From Alphaproteobacteria bacterium (GTDB taxonomy: Bacteria; Pseudomonadota; Alphaproteobacteria; ATCC43930; CGMCC-115725): 61,820 nt of DNA. The number at the start of each line of letters is the position of its first letter. The first letter of the stretch is position 1. The notes under the pieces are model-generated. The model saw only the letters and a program-made list of their open reading frames with translations, searched no databases and was not told the origin of the DNA. A program made the translations under genes and the position numbers. Shown in pieces: positions 54,034 to 61,820 of the stretch. Location: positions 1-61,820 of the forward strand of contig JAFAYW010000192.1 of the NCBI GenBank assembly GCA_019240125.1, read 5' to 3'.

Positions 54034-54061
54034 AAAAAAAAGGCCGCGCAGAAGCACGGCC
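54034..54061 (-). terminator. Strong intrinsic terminator of the candidate sRNA
   Basis: On the minus strand GGCCGTGC (54061-54054), loop TTCT, GCGCGGCC (54049-54042), then eight T (54041-54034). The single imperfect pair is a G-U wobble only in this orientation; on the plus strand it is a C-A mismatch, so the structure belongs to the minus strand. Confidence 0.85.
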
Positions 54062-54122
54062 CGAGTTTAGGGAGGAAACGCCTAGAAGACGTACGGCAGA
54101 ACCACAAGTGATCCATGCCGCA
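54034..54122 (-). ncRNA. Candidate trans-acting sRNA with anti-Shine-Dalgarno loop
   Basis: A complete transcription unit of about 89 nt is visible on the minus strand: promoter at 54129-54156, predicted start near 54122, and a strong intrinsic terminator at 54034-54061. In between, GTTT (54079-54076) and AAAC (54068-54065) form a small stem whose 7-nt loop reads CCTCCCT, complementary to a Shine-Dalgarno. This is the layout of several alphaproteobacterial anti-SD sRNAs that block translation of many mRNAs. No reading frame with a start and ribosome-binding site fits inside. Family not identified; it could also be a stable 3' fragment, but no gene lies upstream on this strand. Confidence 0.6.
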
Positions 54123-54128
54123 CCGCAC

Positions 54129-54156
54129 AATTTAATGATTGCGACTGCGAAGTCAA
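54129..54156 (-). promoter_or_regulatory. sigma70-type promoter of the candidate sRNA
   Basis: TTGACT (54151-54156) and TAAATT (54129-54134) are 16 nt apart on the minus strand, in the divergent gap before otsB. The next gene on that strand is none for over 1 kb, so the promoter appears to serve the short transcript only. Confidence 0.55.
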
Positions 54157-54270
54157 CCCCTCTTTGCAAAAATCGTTGATGAGGCTGCGTTTTCTGCCGC
54201 ACACCTGTCAGCCGCCAACACCGTCCGTGTGCGCCGCAACAAAAACCAATAGCTCCGTTGCGCGATTTAC

Positions 54271-55032
54271 ATGACCGAGTTGCCAATGCCTGCTTTGCCG
54301 CTGCTCAATTGCAACACTGCGCTGTTTCTTGACGTCGACGGCACGCTGATCGAGATCGCGCCGCGGCCCGAGGCGGTTCGTGTTCCCAGCGGTCTGGGGG
54401 CGTTGCTGGCGCGCCTCACGCGCCACTGCAACGGCGCCCTCGCGGTGGTCAGCGGGCGTCCCCTGACCCAGATCGATCGGTTGCTAACACCCTGGGCGGG
54501 CGCCGCCGCTGGGTTGCACGGCCAGGAGCGCCGCCGTGCTGATGGCGTGCGCCCTACTGATGTAACCGCGGCGGACCGCGCGGCGGCGCAGCTCCTTACG
54601 GAACTCCGTCCCACGCTTGAGGCCATCGCCCGGGCACTCCCAGGTGTGTGGATCGAGGATAAAGGGGGCACCTTGGCGCTGCATTGCCGTGCCGTTCCCG
54701 AAAAGGCCGACGAGCTGGCGGCACGATTGCAGCCACTGCTCGCTGATCAGCAGGTGCTGCGTCTGATCGCCGGCAAGATGGTTTACGAGCTCCAGCCGCG
54801 GCATCACGGCAAGGGTGCGGCAATCGCCGCTTTCCTCAGCGAATCGCCGTTCTGTGGCCGCACGCCGGTCTTTGTCGGCGATGACACGACCGACGAGGAC
54901 GGTTTTGTCGAGGTCAATCGGCGCGCCGGCACCTCTGTACGGGTCGGCGCCGCCGACGCATCGACGGCAGCCGCGTTTACACTGCCATCGGTCGATGCCG
55001 TGTTGCAGTGGTTGCAGCGGAGCGCAGCCTGA
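54271..55032 (+). CDS. otsB: Trehalose-6-phosphate phosphatase
   Basis: 253-residue HAD-superfamily phosphatase that releases trehalose from trehalose-6-phosphate in the cytoplasm. The nucleophile motif is LFLDVDGTL (about residues 17-25), SGR is motif II-like (VVSGRPL), the Lys is in HHGKGAAI, and the metal acids are in VGDDTTDEDGF, the trehalose-phosphatase signature. No ribosome-binding site is clear before the ATG; a second ATG five codons on is possible. It begins about 115 nt after the sRNA promoter and is followed by otsA after 90 nt and then glk. Confidence 0.95.
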   Translation: MTELPMPALPLLNCNTALFLDVDGTLIEIAPRPEAVRVPSGLGALLARLTRHCNGALAVVSGRPLTQIDRLLTPWAGAAAGLHGQERRRADGVRPTDVTAADRAAAQLLTELRPTLEAIARALPGVWIEDKGGTLALHCRAVPEKADELAARLQPLLADQQVLRLIAGKMVYELQPRHHGKGAAIAAFLSESPFCGRTPVFVGDDTTDEDGFVEVNRRAGTSVRVGAADASTAAAFTLPSVDAVLQWLQRSAA

Positions 55033-55122
55033 TACGCAGGGAACGGCAGTTGCGCCCCGGCCGTTTCGCTTAGCGAGCCATCGTCGGATGCCCGGCGATT
55101 CCGCCGCCTCCAAGGACTCAGC

Positions 55123-56577
55123 ATGGCGATGGTTGACAGCGTAACGACGCTACCGGAGCGGCCTCGTACGGTCACGGCGCAGCCAAAGCGTCGGCGGCGG
55201 CTGGTCGTTGTCTCGAACAGGGTCGGTCCGGTCGAGGCCGGAAAGGCCAGCGAGGGTGGGCTGGCTGTCGCCTTGCGGGCCGCATTGGAGCAATCCGGCG
55301 GCATCTGGTTCGGCTTTAGCGGCACGGTCAGCAAGCAGCCGACCGAGACCCCGCATCAGACGACGGTTGGAAATATCACCTGGGCGACACTCGACCTCAC
55401 CAAGCAGGATCTCGATGATTACTACATCGGGTATTCCAACCGGGTGCTGTGGCCGCTGTTTCACTACCGGCCGTCGCTGGTCGAATTCAGCCGGCGAGCC
55501 CTCGCCGGGTATCAGCGGGTCAACGACCTGTTCGCGCGCGCATTGCAGCCGCTGCTGGAGCCCGACGACCTTATCTGGGTGCACGATTATCATCTGATCC
55601 CGCTGGCCAATGCGCTGCGTCGGCTGGGTTGCCGCCAATCAATCGGTTTTTTCCTGCACACGCCGTTTCCCGCCGCCGAAGTAATGCGGCTTCTGCCCAA
55701 CCATCGGGAGCTGGTCGCCGAGCTCTGCGCGTATGACCTGATCGGGTTTCAGGCGCACTCGCATTTGCAGGGCTTCCGCGATTACGTCCTGCGTAGCGGC
55801 GGCGGCACCGATCTCGGCGGTACGCGCCTGCAGGCCTTCGGCCATGAGCTAGACGCTGATGTGTTTCCGGTCGGTATCGATGTCGACAACATCGAAGGAT
55901 TGGCGGCGAAAGCGGCGAAGCGTTCGCGGCAGATGCGCCGGCTGGTCGACAGCATTGATGACCGCCGCCTGCTGATCGGCGTCGATCGGTTGGATTATTC
56001 GAAAGGCCTGCCCGAGCGCTTCGCCGCGTATGAGTATTTGCTCGAGCATTTTCCGGAGATTCGTGGCCGTACCGTCTTTATGCAGATCGCGCCACCGTCG
56101 CGTTCTGATGTTCCGGAGTACAAGCAGATCCGGCGCGCGCTCAATCATGCCGCCGGGTCGATCAATGGCCGCTATGCGGAATTCGATCAGGCGCCGTTGC
56201 GCTGGCTGAATAAGAGCTTCAACCATTCAATCCTGACCGGGTTCTTTCGCGCCGCCGACCTGGCGCTGGTGACGCCACTGCGCGATGGGATGAATCTGGT
56301 GGTTAAAGAGTACCTTGCCTCGCAGTCGGCCGACGATCCGGGGATGCCGGTGCTGTCCTGTTTTGCCGGCGCGGCCGAGGAACTGGCCGAGGCGATCATC
56401 GTCAACCCCTACGACAAGGAGGGGATGGCAGAGGCAATCCGCGAGGGACTCGCGATGCCGCTAGGCGAACGCCAGGAGCGATGGTCGGCGATGATGACGA
56501 CTTTGCGGCGGAACGATACGAACGCTTGGCGCGAGCGCTTTGTCACGGCATTGTCGGCGGTGACAGCCGGGGCATGA
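55123..56577 (+). CDS. otsA: Alpha,alpha-trehalose-6-phosphate synthase (GT20)
   Basis: 484 residues; joins UDP-glucose and glucose-6-phosphate. [25 protein letters not shown] (key parts VVSNR and GGLA) is the N-terminal glucose-6-phosphate site. [36 protein letters not shown] and [15 protein letters not shown] are the typical GT20 blocks, in order. AAGGA lies about 8 nt before the ATG. It lies between otsB and glk in one orientation; glk could feed glucose-6-phosphate to this enzyme. Trehalose is a stress protectant, so the operon may respond to osmotic or general stress; no such promoter was identified. Confidence 0.97.
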   Translation: MAMVDSVTTLPERPRTVTAQPKRRRRLVVVSNRVGPVEAGKASEGGLAVALRAALEQSGGIWFGFSGTVSKQPTETPHQTTVGNITWATLDLTKQDLDDYYIGYSNRVLWPLFHYRPSLVEFSRRALAGYQRVNDLFARALQPLLEPDDLIWVHDYHLIPLANALRRLGCRQSIGFFLHTPFPAAEVMRLLPNHRELVAELCAYDLIGFQAHSHLQGFRDYVLRSGGGTDLGGTRLQAFGHELDADVFPVGIDVDNIEGLAAKAAKRSRQMRRLVDSIDDRRLLIGVDRLDYSKGLPERFAAYEYLLEHFPEIRGRTVFMQIAPPSRSDVPEYKQIRRALNHAAGSINGRYAEFDQAPLRWLNKSFNHSILTGFFRAADLALVTPLRDGMNLVVKEYLASQSADDPGMPVLSCFAGAAEELAEAIIVNPYDKEGMAEAIREGLAMPLGERQERWSAMMTTLRRNDTNAWRERFVTALSAVTAGA

Positions 56578-56607
56578 CCCCAGCCTGACAACGCGAGCGG
56601 CATTTCA

Positions 56608-57567
56608 ATGAGTGATATGGTTTGGCTGGTCGGCGATATCGGCGGGACCAATGCCCGGTTCGGCCTGGTTACGCCCGACGGCACGTTACGGCATACGAAC
56701 ACCTATGCAGTTGGCGATTACCCGCGCTTCGATGATGCGCTGGCGGCGTATCTCGAACAGCGCGGCGACCTGCCAAAGCCGAAAATCGGCTGCGTCGCAA
56801 TCGCCGCCCAGGTGACCGGCGATCAGGTTCGGATGACCAATCATCCCTGGAATTTCACGACCACCGCGGTCCGAGATCGGCTCGGCTTTGACCGCTTTAT
56901 CGCGATCAACGATTTCACCGCCGTCGCGCTGGCGGTGCCGCGCCTGCAAGGCGGCGACCGCATGCAGGTGGGCGGCGGCACTGCCGTTGACGGCACGCCG
57001 ATCGGCGTGCTCGGGCCGGGTTCCGGCCTGGGTGTCTCGGGGCTGATCCGGGCCGGTGAGCATTACACGGCATTGTCGGGCGAAGGCGGTCACTCGACGA
57101 TGCCGGCGGCCAACGATCGCGAAAACGCGGTTCTGGCGCGGATGCGACAGCATTTCGACCATGTCTCGGCCGAGCGCTGCCTGTCCGGGCCGGGCCTGGT
57201 CAATCTCTACAACAGCCTCGCGGCGGTTGATGGCGTGCCCGCCGCATCCTACAGCGCGGCCCAGATCACCGATCCCGAAACCGCCGCCGCCGATCCGCTG
57301 TGCCGCGAGGCCGCCGCGATGTTCTGCGCGATGCTCGGTACGGTTGCTGGTAACCTGGCGCTGACGCTTGGCGCCAAGGGCGGGGTTTACATTGCCGGCG
57401 GGATCGTGCCGCGGTTTGGCACCGCCTTCACACAGACGGAATTCCGTTCGCGGTTTGAAGCGAAGGGCCGCCTCAGCCCGTTTCTCGCGGCGATCCCGAC
57501 CTATGTCGTGACTCACAAACTGCCAGCGTTCCTGGGCTGCACCGCCGCGCTGGCGATGCCGGGCTGA
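56608..57567 (+). CDS. glk: Glucokinase (ROK-unrelated, Glk family)
   Basis: 319 residues; phosphorylates glucose with ATP. LVGDIGGTNARFGLV (about residues 6-20) is the phosphate-binding DxGGTN motif of the bacterial Glk family, FIAINDFTAVALAVP and GPGSGLGVSGLI supply the catalytic Asp and the sugar loop, and EGGHSTM carries the conserved Glu. ANDRENAV and GKGGVYIAGGIVPRF-type segments follow. It lies 30 nt after otsA, third gene of the otsB-otsA-glk unit, and would supply glucose-6-phosphate. Converges with the threonylcarbamoyl-AMP synthase gene. Confidence 0.96.
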   Translation: MSDMVWLVGDIGGTNARFGLVTPDGTLRHTNTYAVGDYPRFDDALAAYLEQRGDLPKPKIGCVAIAAQVTGDQVRMTNHPWNFTTTAVRDRLGFDRFIAINDFTAVALAVPRLQGGDRMQVGGGTAVDGTPIGVLGPGSGLGVSGLIRAGEHYTALSGEGGHSTMPAANDRENAVLARMRQHFDHVSAERCLSGPGLVNLYNSLAAVDGVPAASYSAAQITDPETAAADPLCREAAAMFCAMLGTVAGNLALTLGAKGGVYIAGGIVPRFGTAFTQTEFRSRFEAKGRLSPFLAAIPTYVVTHKLPAFLGCTAALAMPG

Positions 57568-57579
57568 AACGCACGATCC

Positions 57580-58545
57580 TCAGCGTCGCGGTGCGGCGGC
57601 GCGCCGTAGCCGATCGTTGATCGCGCGGCCGAGCCCGGTTTCGGGGATCGGCATCACCGCGATGCCGGCAAATTCGGGCCGATCGAGCTGACGCAGCATC
57701 GCGAACAGGTTGGCTGACGCCTCACGCAGCTCGCCGGCTCGCGACAGCCAGAGGATTTCCGCGAATCCTTCTGGGGCCGTCGTGCCAAACGCGAGCAGTG
57801 CCTCGCCGGGCCGTGCCGATGTTGCGTCCAGCCGCACCGGCAGGCCGGGGGCGTAATGGCTCGGCAAACGCCCCGGCGAATGAGGCGTCGCATCGTCATT
57901 CGGCGGCGCCAACTCTATCTCCCCTAGTGCCGCCTCCAACGCCTCAAACGGCACGCCGCCCGGCCGCAGCAGCACCGGGCGCGTGTCGGTGAGGTCGAGC
58001 ACGGTAGATTCCAGGCCGACTTCGCAGGCACCGCCATCGAGTACCATTGCGACGCGATCACCCAGCTCGGCTGTAACATGCGCGGCGGTTGTCGGGCTGA
58101 CGCGGCCAGAGCGGTTGGCCGAAGGCGCCACCACAGGCCGGCCGATTGCCCGCAGCAGAACCTGCGCGATGGGGTGGGCCGGCACGCGCAACGCCAATGT
58201 GTCCAAGCCGGCGCTCGCCAGGAGAGACACTGGGCAACCCGGCCGCCGCGGCAGTACCAGCGTCAAGGGACCCGGCCAGAACCGCGCCGCCACCTCACGG
58301 GCACGCTGGTCAAACACCGACAGCGGTTCCGCCTCGGGCAAGCCCGGCAGATGCACGATCAGCGGGTTGAAGCGCGGCCGCCCTTTGGCTTCGAAGATCG
58401 CGGCGACCGCCGCGTCATTCGCGGCATCGCCGCCGAGTCCGTATACGGTCTCGGTGGGGAACGCGACCAGTTCGCCCAGGCGCAAAAGATTGGCGGCGCA
58501 TGCGATTGCCTCAGCCGTATCAGCGGTCGTGCTCCGTTCCCGCAT
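57580..58545 (-). CDS. tsaC: L-threonylcarbamoyladenylate synthase, long (Sua5) form
   Basis: 321 residues; makes threonylcarbamoyl-AMP for the t6A37 modification of ANN-decoding tRNAs. The YrdC domain has VAFPTETVYGLGGDA (about residues 26-40), KGRPRFNPLIVHL, WPGPLTLVLP and APSANRSGRVSPT. A Sua5-type C-terminal domain begins after SPGRLPSHYAPG. I chose the ATG at 58545, which gives the usual short N-terminus; TTG 35 codons earlier is in frame but unlikely. No strong ribosome-binding site is visible. Stands alone between glk and the reductase-like gene. Confidence 0.93.
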   Translation of the reverse strand: MRERSTTADTAEAIACAANLLRLGELVAFPTETVYGLGGDAANDAAVAAIFEAKGRPRFNPLIVHLPGLPEAEPLSVFDQRAREVAARFWPGPLTLVLPRRPGCPVSLLASAGLDTLALRVPAHPIAQVLLRAIGRPVVAPSANRSGRVSPTTAAHVTAELGDRVAMVLDGGACEVGLESTVLDLTDTRPVLLRPGGVPFEALEAALGEIELAPPNDDATPHSPGRLPSHYAPGLPVRLDATSARPGEALLAFGTTAPEGFAEILWLSRAGELREASANLFAMLRQLDRPEFAGIAVMPIPETGLGRAINDRLRRAAAPRR

Positions 58546-58721
58546 GGCAGGTGAGGCAGAACCAGGCTCAGCGCGCCTTGACGTTTCGCCAGTCGTGTTC
58601 AATCGGCCTGGCGAGGTAAGCGGCTGGGCCGCAATTCGTTTCCTATCCAAGCGGAGCCGGGCCGCGTCGCCGGCTCGAAACGCATCCAGTTGCCGTCGGT
58701 GGCTGCCGGGGTCGCCATAGC

Positions 58722-59483
58722 TCAGGCCAGGGTGGCGACGATCTTCTGAATTTCAGCCGGCGTGTGTTCGCCGCCAAGCGGGGTACCCGGTACCAGATAC
58801 TTGCCCTTGGCGAGGCCGCCGATCAGGACCGGCTCGAACCCGGTTTCCTTGATCAGCGTGGTGGCGAGCGCGATTGCGCCCTTATCATCGCCGGCGATCG
58901 GCACGCCAACCGGATCGCCTGCGCGATGCCCATCAGTTGCCAGCGCGTTATGCCCGATAGCGTTAAAGCCCCGAACGATCTTGGCCCCCGGTAACAGCTT
59001 CTGGGTGACGATGCCCGGGCCGCCTTCGGATGCAACCTGCTTGACGAAATCTTCACCGTCGCGTCGCGGGATCGGGTTGGATACATCGATGATCAGCGGC
59101 TTGGCCGCGAGCTGCTGGCCGAATTCCTTGCCGATCGCCTCGATCGCGGTGTAGGGCACGACAAGCAGGATGATCTCGCCGAACGCCACCGCCTCTGCGA
59201 CGGTGCCTGCCTTCGCGGTGGGGCCGGCGCCAGCGACGAGGTCTTTGAGCTGGTCCGGATGGCGCGACGAAAACATCACCGGATGCCCCAGTTTCGCGAA
59301 CACGGTGCCAAGGGCGCCGCCTTCGTTGCCGGCGCCGATCGTGGCGATCTTCATTCCCTTCAAACCGCCATCCTGAGCAAATACCCGCAGCGGTGAGCCC
59401 ACGACGGCGGCGCCGACAAAGCCGGCCGCGGCGAATTGGAGGAAGGTGCGGCGGTCTAGTGAGAACGGCGCGGCATGCGTCAT
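58722..59483 (-). CDS. Tat-exported NADP/F420-reductase-fold protein
   Basis: 253 residues. LDRRTFLQFAAAGFVGAA is a twin-arginine signal, with a cut expected near VFAQDGG (about residue 38). The mature part is a Rossmann domain (KIATIGAGNEGGALGTVFAKLG, shown in parts: GAGNEGG) followed by the FSSRHP, VVPYTAIE and DVSNP segments of the F420-dependent NADP oxidoreductase/pyrroline-reductase-like family. Export of such a dinucleotide enzyme is odd, since NADP is mostly cytosolic; a Tat cargo would fold with its cofactor first. No partner gene adjacent. Confidence 0.82.
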   Translation of the reverse strand: MTHAAPFSLDRRTFLQFAAAGFVGAAVVGSPLRVFAQDGGLKGMKIATIGAGNEGGALGTVFAKLGHPVMFSSRHPDQLKDLVAGAGPTAKAGTVAEAVAFGEIILLVVPYTAIEAIGKEFGQQLAAKPLIIDVSNPIPRRDGEDFVKQVASEGGPGIVTQKLLPGAKIVRGFNAIGHNALATDGHRAGDPVGVPIAGDDKGAIALATTLIKETGFEPVLIGGLAKGKYLVPGTPLGGEHTPAEIQKIVATLA

Positions 59484-59756
59484 GGCGGATCTCCTTGCGG
59501 CTCAAAGGGGCAGTCCGACGTTAGTCAGGACGGGTAACGTCGGCAAATCACGATCGTCCACGATTATCAGGGTCGGCGCGACCCTGACATGCGCGGGTCG
59601 CTGCCGCGCTCGCGGGGTGGTGATTGTGCGGGCAGGAGGGAAGCCCGTAGTGTCGCCGCCTCAGCACATGGAAGATCGCGAGCCAACCGGCCACTGGGCG
59701 CGGAGCCGGGTCGGTTGCGGCGCGCGGTAAAAGCAGTCAACGCCAGGAGCGACAGC

Positions 59757-61088
59757 ATGGATAGCGGTGCCGCCAAGCGGCCGTTGCTGATGCGGGCCCT
59801 TCGCCTCGCGGCTGAAATCGAGCCGCATGAGGTCAAGGCCGTGCTGACCGCAATGGTCTACTTCTTCTTCCTGATGGCGAGCTATTTCATCCTGCGGCCG
59901 CTGCGCGACACCATGGGCACAGTCTATGGCGTGCAGCATCTGCAGGACCTGTTTACCGGCACCTTCATCCTCAGCTTCGTGGTCGCGCCGGTCTATGCCG
60001 GTGTCGCGTCACGCCTCCGCCTCGCGGTGTTTCTGCCGTGGGTCTATGGCTTTATCGCCGTGACGCTGATCATTTTCTACGTGCTGCTGCGCGGCGGTTC
60101 GCAGGATCGCTGGGTCGCGGCGGCCTTCTTTATCTGGACCAGCACCTTCAATCTGCTGACTATCTCGGTGTTCTGGAGCCTGATGGCCGACATCTTCTCG
60201 AGTAGCCAGTCGAAGCGGCTGTTCGGCTTTATCGCGGCCGGTGGAACGGTGGGCACGATCGCCGCCCCGGCGTTTACGGCGCTGTTCGTCGGTACCGTTG
60301 GGACAAGCGCCCTGGTGCTGATCTCGGCCGCCGGATTTACCGTCACCGCCTTTCTGGTGCGCGTGCTCGAAACCGAAAAGCGGCGTCTTCTCGCAGAGGG
60401 CGAAGAGGCACAGAAGACCAGCCTCGATCATCGGCTCGGCGGCAACCCGTTCGACGGGTTTCTGCTGATCCTGAAGTCGCGCTACCTGCTGATGATCGCG
60501 CTGTTCCTGTTGCTGATGACGACAATCTCGACCGTCATCTACTTTCAGCTCGCCGATCTGATCAGCAAGGATTTCCCCGACCGGGCGGCGCGCACCCAGG
60601 CCTATGCGACGATCGACCTGGCGACCAACAGCCTCGCGGTGCTGGTGCAGTTGTTTGGCACCAGCCGGTTTATCGGTCGTTTTGGCGTCACGGCGGGGCT
60701 GCTGTTGAACCCGCTGATCATGGTCGTCGCGTTTCTGGCGATCGCCTTTTCGCCGGTGCTGATCGTGCTGGCGTCGATCCAGGTGGTGCGTCGCTTTGCC
60801 GAATACGCGGTCGCCAAGCCGAGCCGCGACATGCTGTTTACCGTCGTCGACCAGCAGGCCAAGTACAAGGCCAAGAACGTCATCGACACGGTGATCTACC
60901 GCTTCGGCGATCTCACCTCGGCCTGGCTCAGCGCCGCGGTATTGCCGTTCGGCGTGGCAGGGCTGGCGGTCGCCGGCATCATCATCTCGGCGTTCTGGTT
61001 CCCGATCGCCTACCTGCTCGGCAGACAATACGACAGCGTCCGCGACGACCAGGACGCCGGTGCGATCACAGCCGTTGCGGGAAAATAG
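59757..61088 (+). CDS. NTP/NDP-exchange-type (Tlc-like) MFS transporter
   Basis: 443 residues, about 11-12 membrane segments. The opening EPHEVKAVLTAMVYFFFLMASYFILRPLRDTMG (key parts EVKAV and ILRPLRD) and the stretch SVFWSLMADIFSSSQSKRLFGFIAAGGTVG (key parts FWSLMADIF and GGTVG) are typical of the Tlc-like nucleotide-exchange branch found in many free-living Proteobacteria. In those the substrate is mostly unproven. AGGAG lies 7 nt before the ATG at 59757. It converges with the small subunit gene at 61098. Confidence 0.8.
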   Translation: MDSGAAKRPLLMRALRLAAEIEPHEVKAVLTAMVYFFFLMASYFILRPLRDTMGTVYGVQHLQDLFTGTFILSFVVAPVYAGVASRLRLAVFLPWVYGFIAVTLIIFYVLLRGGSQDRWVAAAFFIWTSTFNLLTISVFWSLMADIFSSSQSKRLFGFIAAGGTVGTIAAPAFTALFVGTVGTSALVLISAAGFTVTAFLVRVLETEKRRLLAEGEEAQKTSLDHRLGGNPFDGFLLILKSRYLLMIALFLLLMTTISTVIYFQLADLISKDFPDRAARTQAYATIDLATNSLAVLVQLFGTSRFIGRFGVTAGLLLNPLIMVVAFLAIAFSPVLIVLASIQVVRRFAEYAVAKPSRDMLFTVVDQQAKYKAKNVIDTVIYRFGDLTSAWLSAAVLPFGVAGLAVAGIIISAFWFPIAYLLGRQYDSVRDDQDAGAITAVAGK

Positions 61089-61097
61089 CGCCGTGCT

Positions 61098-61541
61098 CTA
61101 TGGGCGGCGCCAGAATGGCGCGCGTGCGCGGACCGGGTCGAGCAGCGACCAGTCGCCGTCTTCCAGCACATGGCCGATCGGATGCGGAGCGCGGGCCTCC
61201 AGGCCGAGTGAGCGCAGAACCCGATCATCGCGATAGTAGCACTGCAGGACGACCCGGCTCAGCGTTGCGATGGCGGCGCTGGTGTCACGCAGGTGGCGGG
61301 CGACCGACTCGCGGGTCGCCGCATCCAGTTCGCCAAGCGGCCGGCCGGCGATCTTGGCGGCCTGGTCGAGTGTCTGCCGCACCGGCTCCGTATCGCGCCC
61401 GAGCGTCGCCAGGATATCGGCCTGGATTGCCGGGTCATCGGCGCCGGGCACATCGAACTCGGCACTCGCCGGGATCATCAGTCCGGCGAGGATGCGCAGA
61501 TCGGCTTGCTGCGCCGGGGTGAGAGGGGTGGTTTCGGGCAT
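61098..61541 (-). CDS. Gluconate 2-dehydrogenase subunit 3-like small protein
   Basis: 147 residues, mostly helical, without a signal peptide. The early LTPAQQADLRILAGLMIPAS and later LGRDTEPVRQ are like the small gamma subunits that accompany GMC-type membrane dehydrogenases (family near gluconate 2-DH subunit 3). The match is by pattern only. The upstream GMC gene stops 9 nt before this start, so the two are cotranscribed. Its function is probably to help maturation or export of the large subunit. Confidence 0.65.
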   Translation of the reverse strand: MPETTPLTPAQQADLRILAGLMIPASAEFDVPGADDPAIQADILATLGRDTEPVRQTLDQAAKIAGRPLGELDAATRESVARHLRDTSAAIATLSRVVLQCYYRDDRVLRSLGLEARAPHPIGHVLEDGDWSLLDPVRARAPFWRRP

Positions 61542-61550
61542 CGTTTCAGC

Positions 61551-61820
61551 TCAATCGAACAGGTTGGCGAGGCGCTGTTTCATCTGGCCGGCGACGTACA
61601 GCGCCAGCGCCTGGATGGTCGACGTCGGGTTCACCCCGCCTGACGTGACGAACAGGCTGCCATCGACGATGAACAGGTTTTTGACATCGTGCGAGCGGCC
61701 CCACTCATTGACCACCGAACGCTCCGGGTCCGTCCCCATGCGCGCGGTGCCGAGGAGGTGCCAGCCGCCATAGACGATCGGGCTGTTGACGCAGATATCG
61801 CTGGCGCCGACCGCGGCGAG
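61551..61820 (-). CDS. GMC oxidoreductase, C-terminal part (5' end outside window)
   Basis: The last 89 residues of a GMC (glucose-methanol-choline) flavoprotein. [12 protein letters not shown] carries the catalytic His region, [20 protein letters not shown] carries the second His/Asn position (Asn in GVNP), followed by the C-terminal LALYVAGQM helix. The gene enters from the right edge of the window. With the next small gene it forms a two-subunit alcohol or sugar dehydrogenase; substrate unknown. Confidence 0.9.
   Translation of the reverse strand, partial: LAAVGASDICVNSPIVYGGWHLLGTARMGTDPERSVVNEWGRSHDVKNLFIVDGSLFVTSGGVNPTSTIQALALYVAGQMKQRLANLFD

Noticed and set aside
54002-54286. Minus-strand open frame over the sRNA region
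   Set aside because: It has no ribosome-binding site, spans the promoter, anti-SD loop and terminator, and has no recognisable sequence.

Overview
The window is a GC-rich chromosomal segment that reads as alphaproteobacterial, most likely Rhodospirillales or Hyphomicrobiales. The evidence is the block rlmB / tRNA-Tyr / tRNA-Gly / tuf at the left edge, the many CaiB, MmgE/PrpD, MetE-like and MFS genes, and Tat-signal secreted enzymes. It looks like ordinary chromosome: I see no phage, insertion sequence, integrase or CRISPR array. Lineage is inferred from gene content only.

Layout. 1-1924: translation block (tuf, two tRNAs behind a good sigma70-type promoter, divergent rlmB). 1978-6559: small-molecule enzymes (cupin, MetE-like, glutathione transferase, CoA-transferase) and a DUF1223 protein. 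6727-9116: a methyltransferase and a repetitive beta-rich, probably secreted protein. 9275-16609: catabolic and transport genes (MFS, SCP2-like protein plus alpha/beta hydrolase, enolase-superfamily dehydratase, flavoenzyme, Tat-exported binding protein), with a 28-bp-arm inverted-repeat element between two of them. 16754-18382: malic enzyme.

18428-30148 is the dominant feature: one gene of about 3,900 codons for a filamentous-haemagglutinin-like exoprotein. It has a signal peptide, a two-partner-secretion domain, GLUG repeats, six 101-residue MBG-type repeats that are exactly 303 bp apart in DNA, and a degenerate OmpA-like C-terminus. No partner transporter (TpsB) lies in the window.

30502-39022: an ion permease, a small periplasmic protein whose ribosome-binding site can be locked in an 11-bp stem, an LLM flavoenzyme, and a tight three-gene operon (bicovalent-FAD oxidase, SAM/adenylate-cyclase/ATPase/TPR regulator, gamma-glutamylcyclotransferase-like protein). 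39129-51817: MFS carriers, a hybrid histidine kinase, alcohol dehydrogenase, enoyl-CoA hydratase, MmgE/PrpD protein, SxxK hydrolase and a very long amidase. 51826-53988: copper delivery (PCuAC, SCO1) and an N-formylglutamate amidohydrolase. 54034-54122 holds a well-formed candidate small RNA with an anti-Shine-Dalgarno loop. 54271-57567: otsB-otsA-glk for trehalose and glucose. 57580-61820: threonylcarbamoyl-AMP synthase, a Tat-exported NADP-reductase-like protein, an NTP/NDP-exchanger-like transporter, and a truncated GMC oxidoreductase with its small partner.

The items most worth a second look are the giant exoprotein with its OmpA-like tail, the anti-SD small RNA, the self-occluding 5' UTR at 32075-32140, and the FAD-oxidase/cyclase operon.
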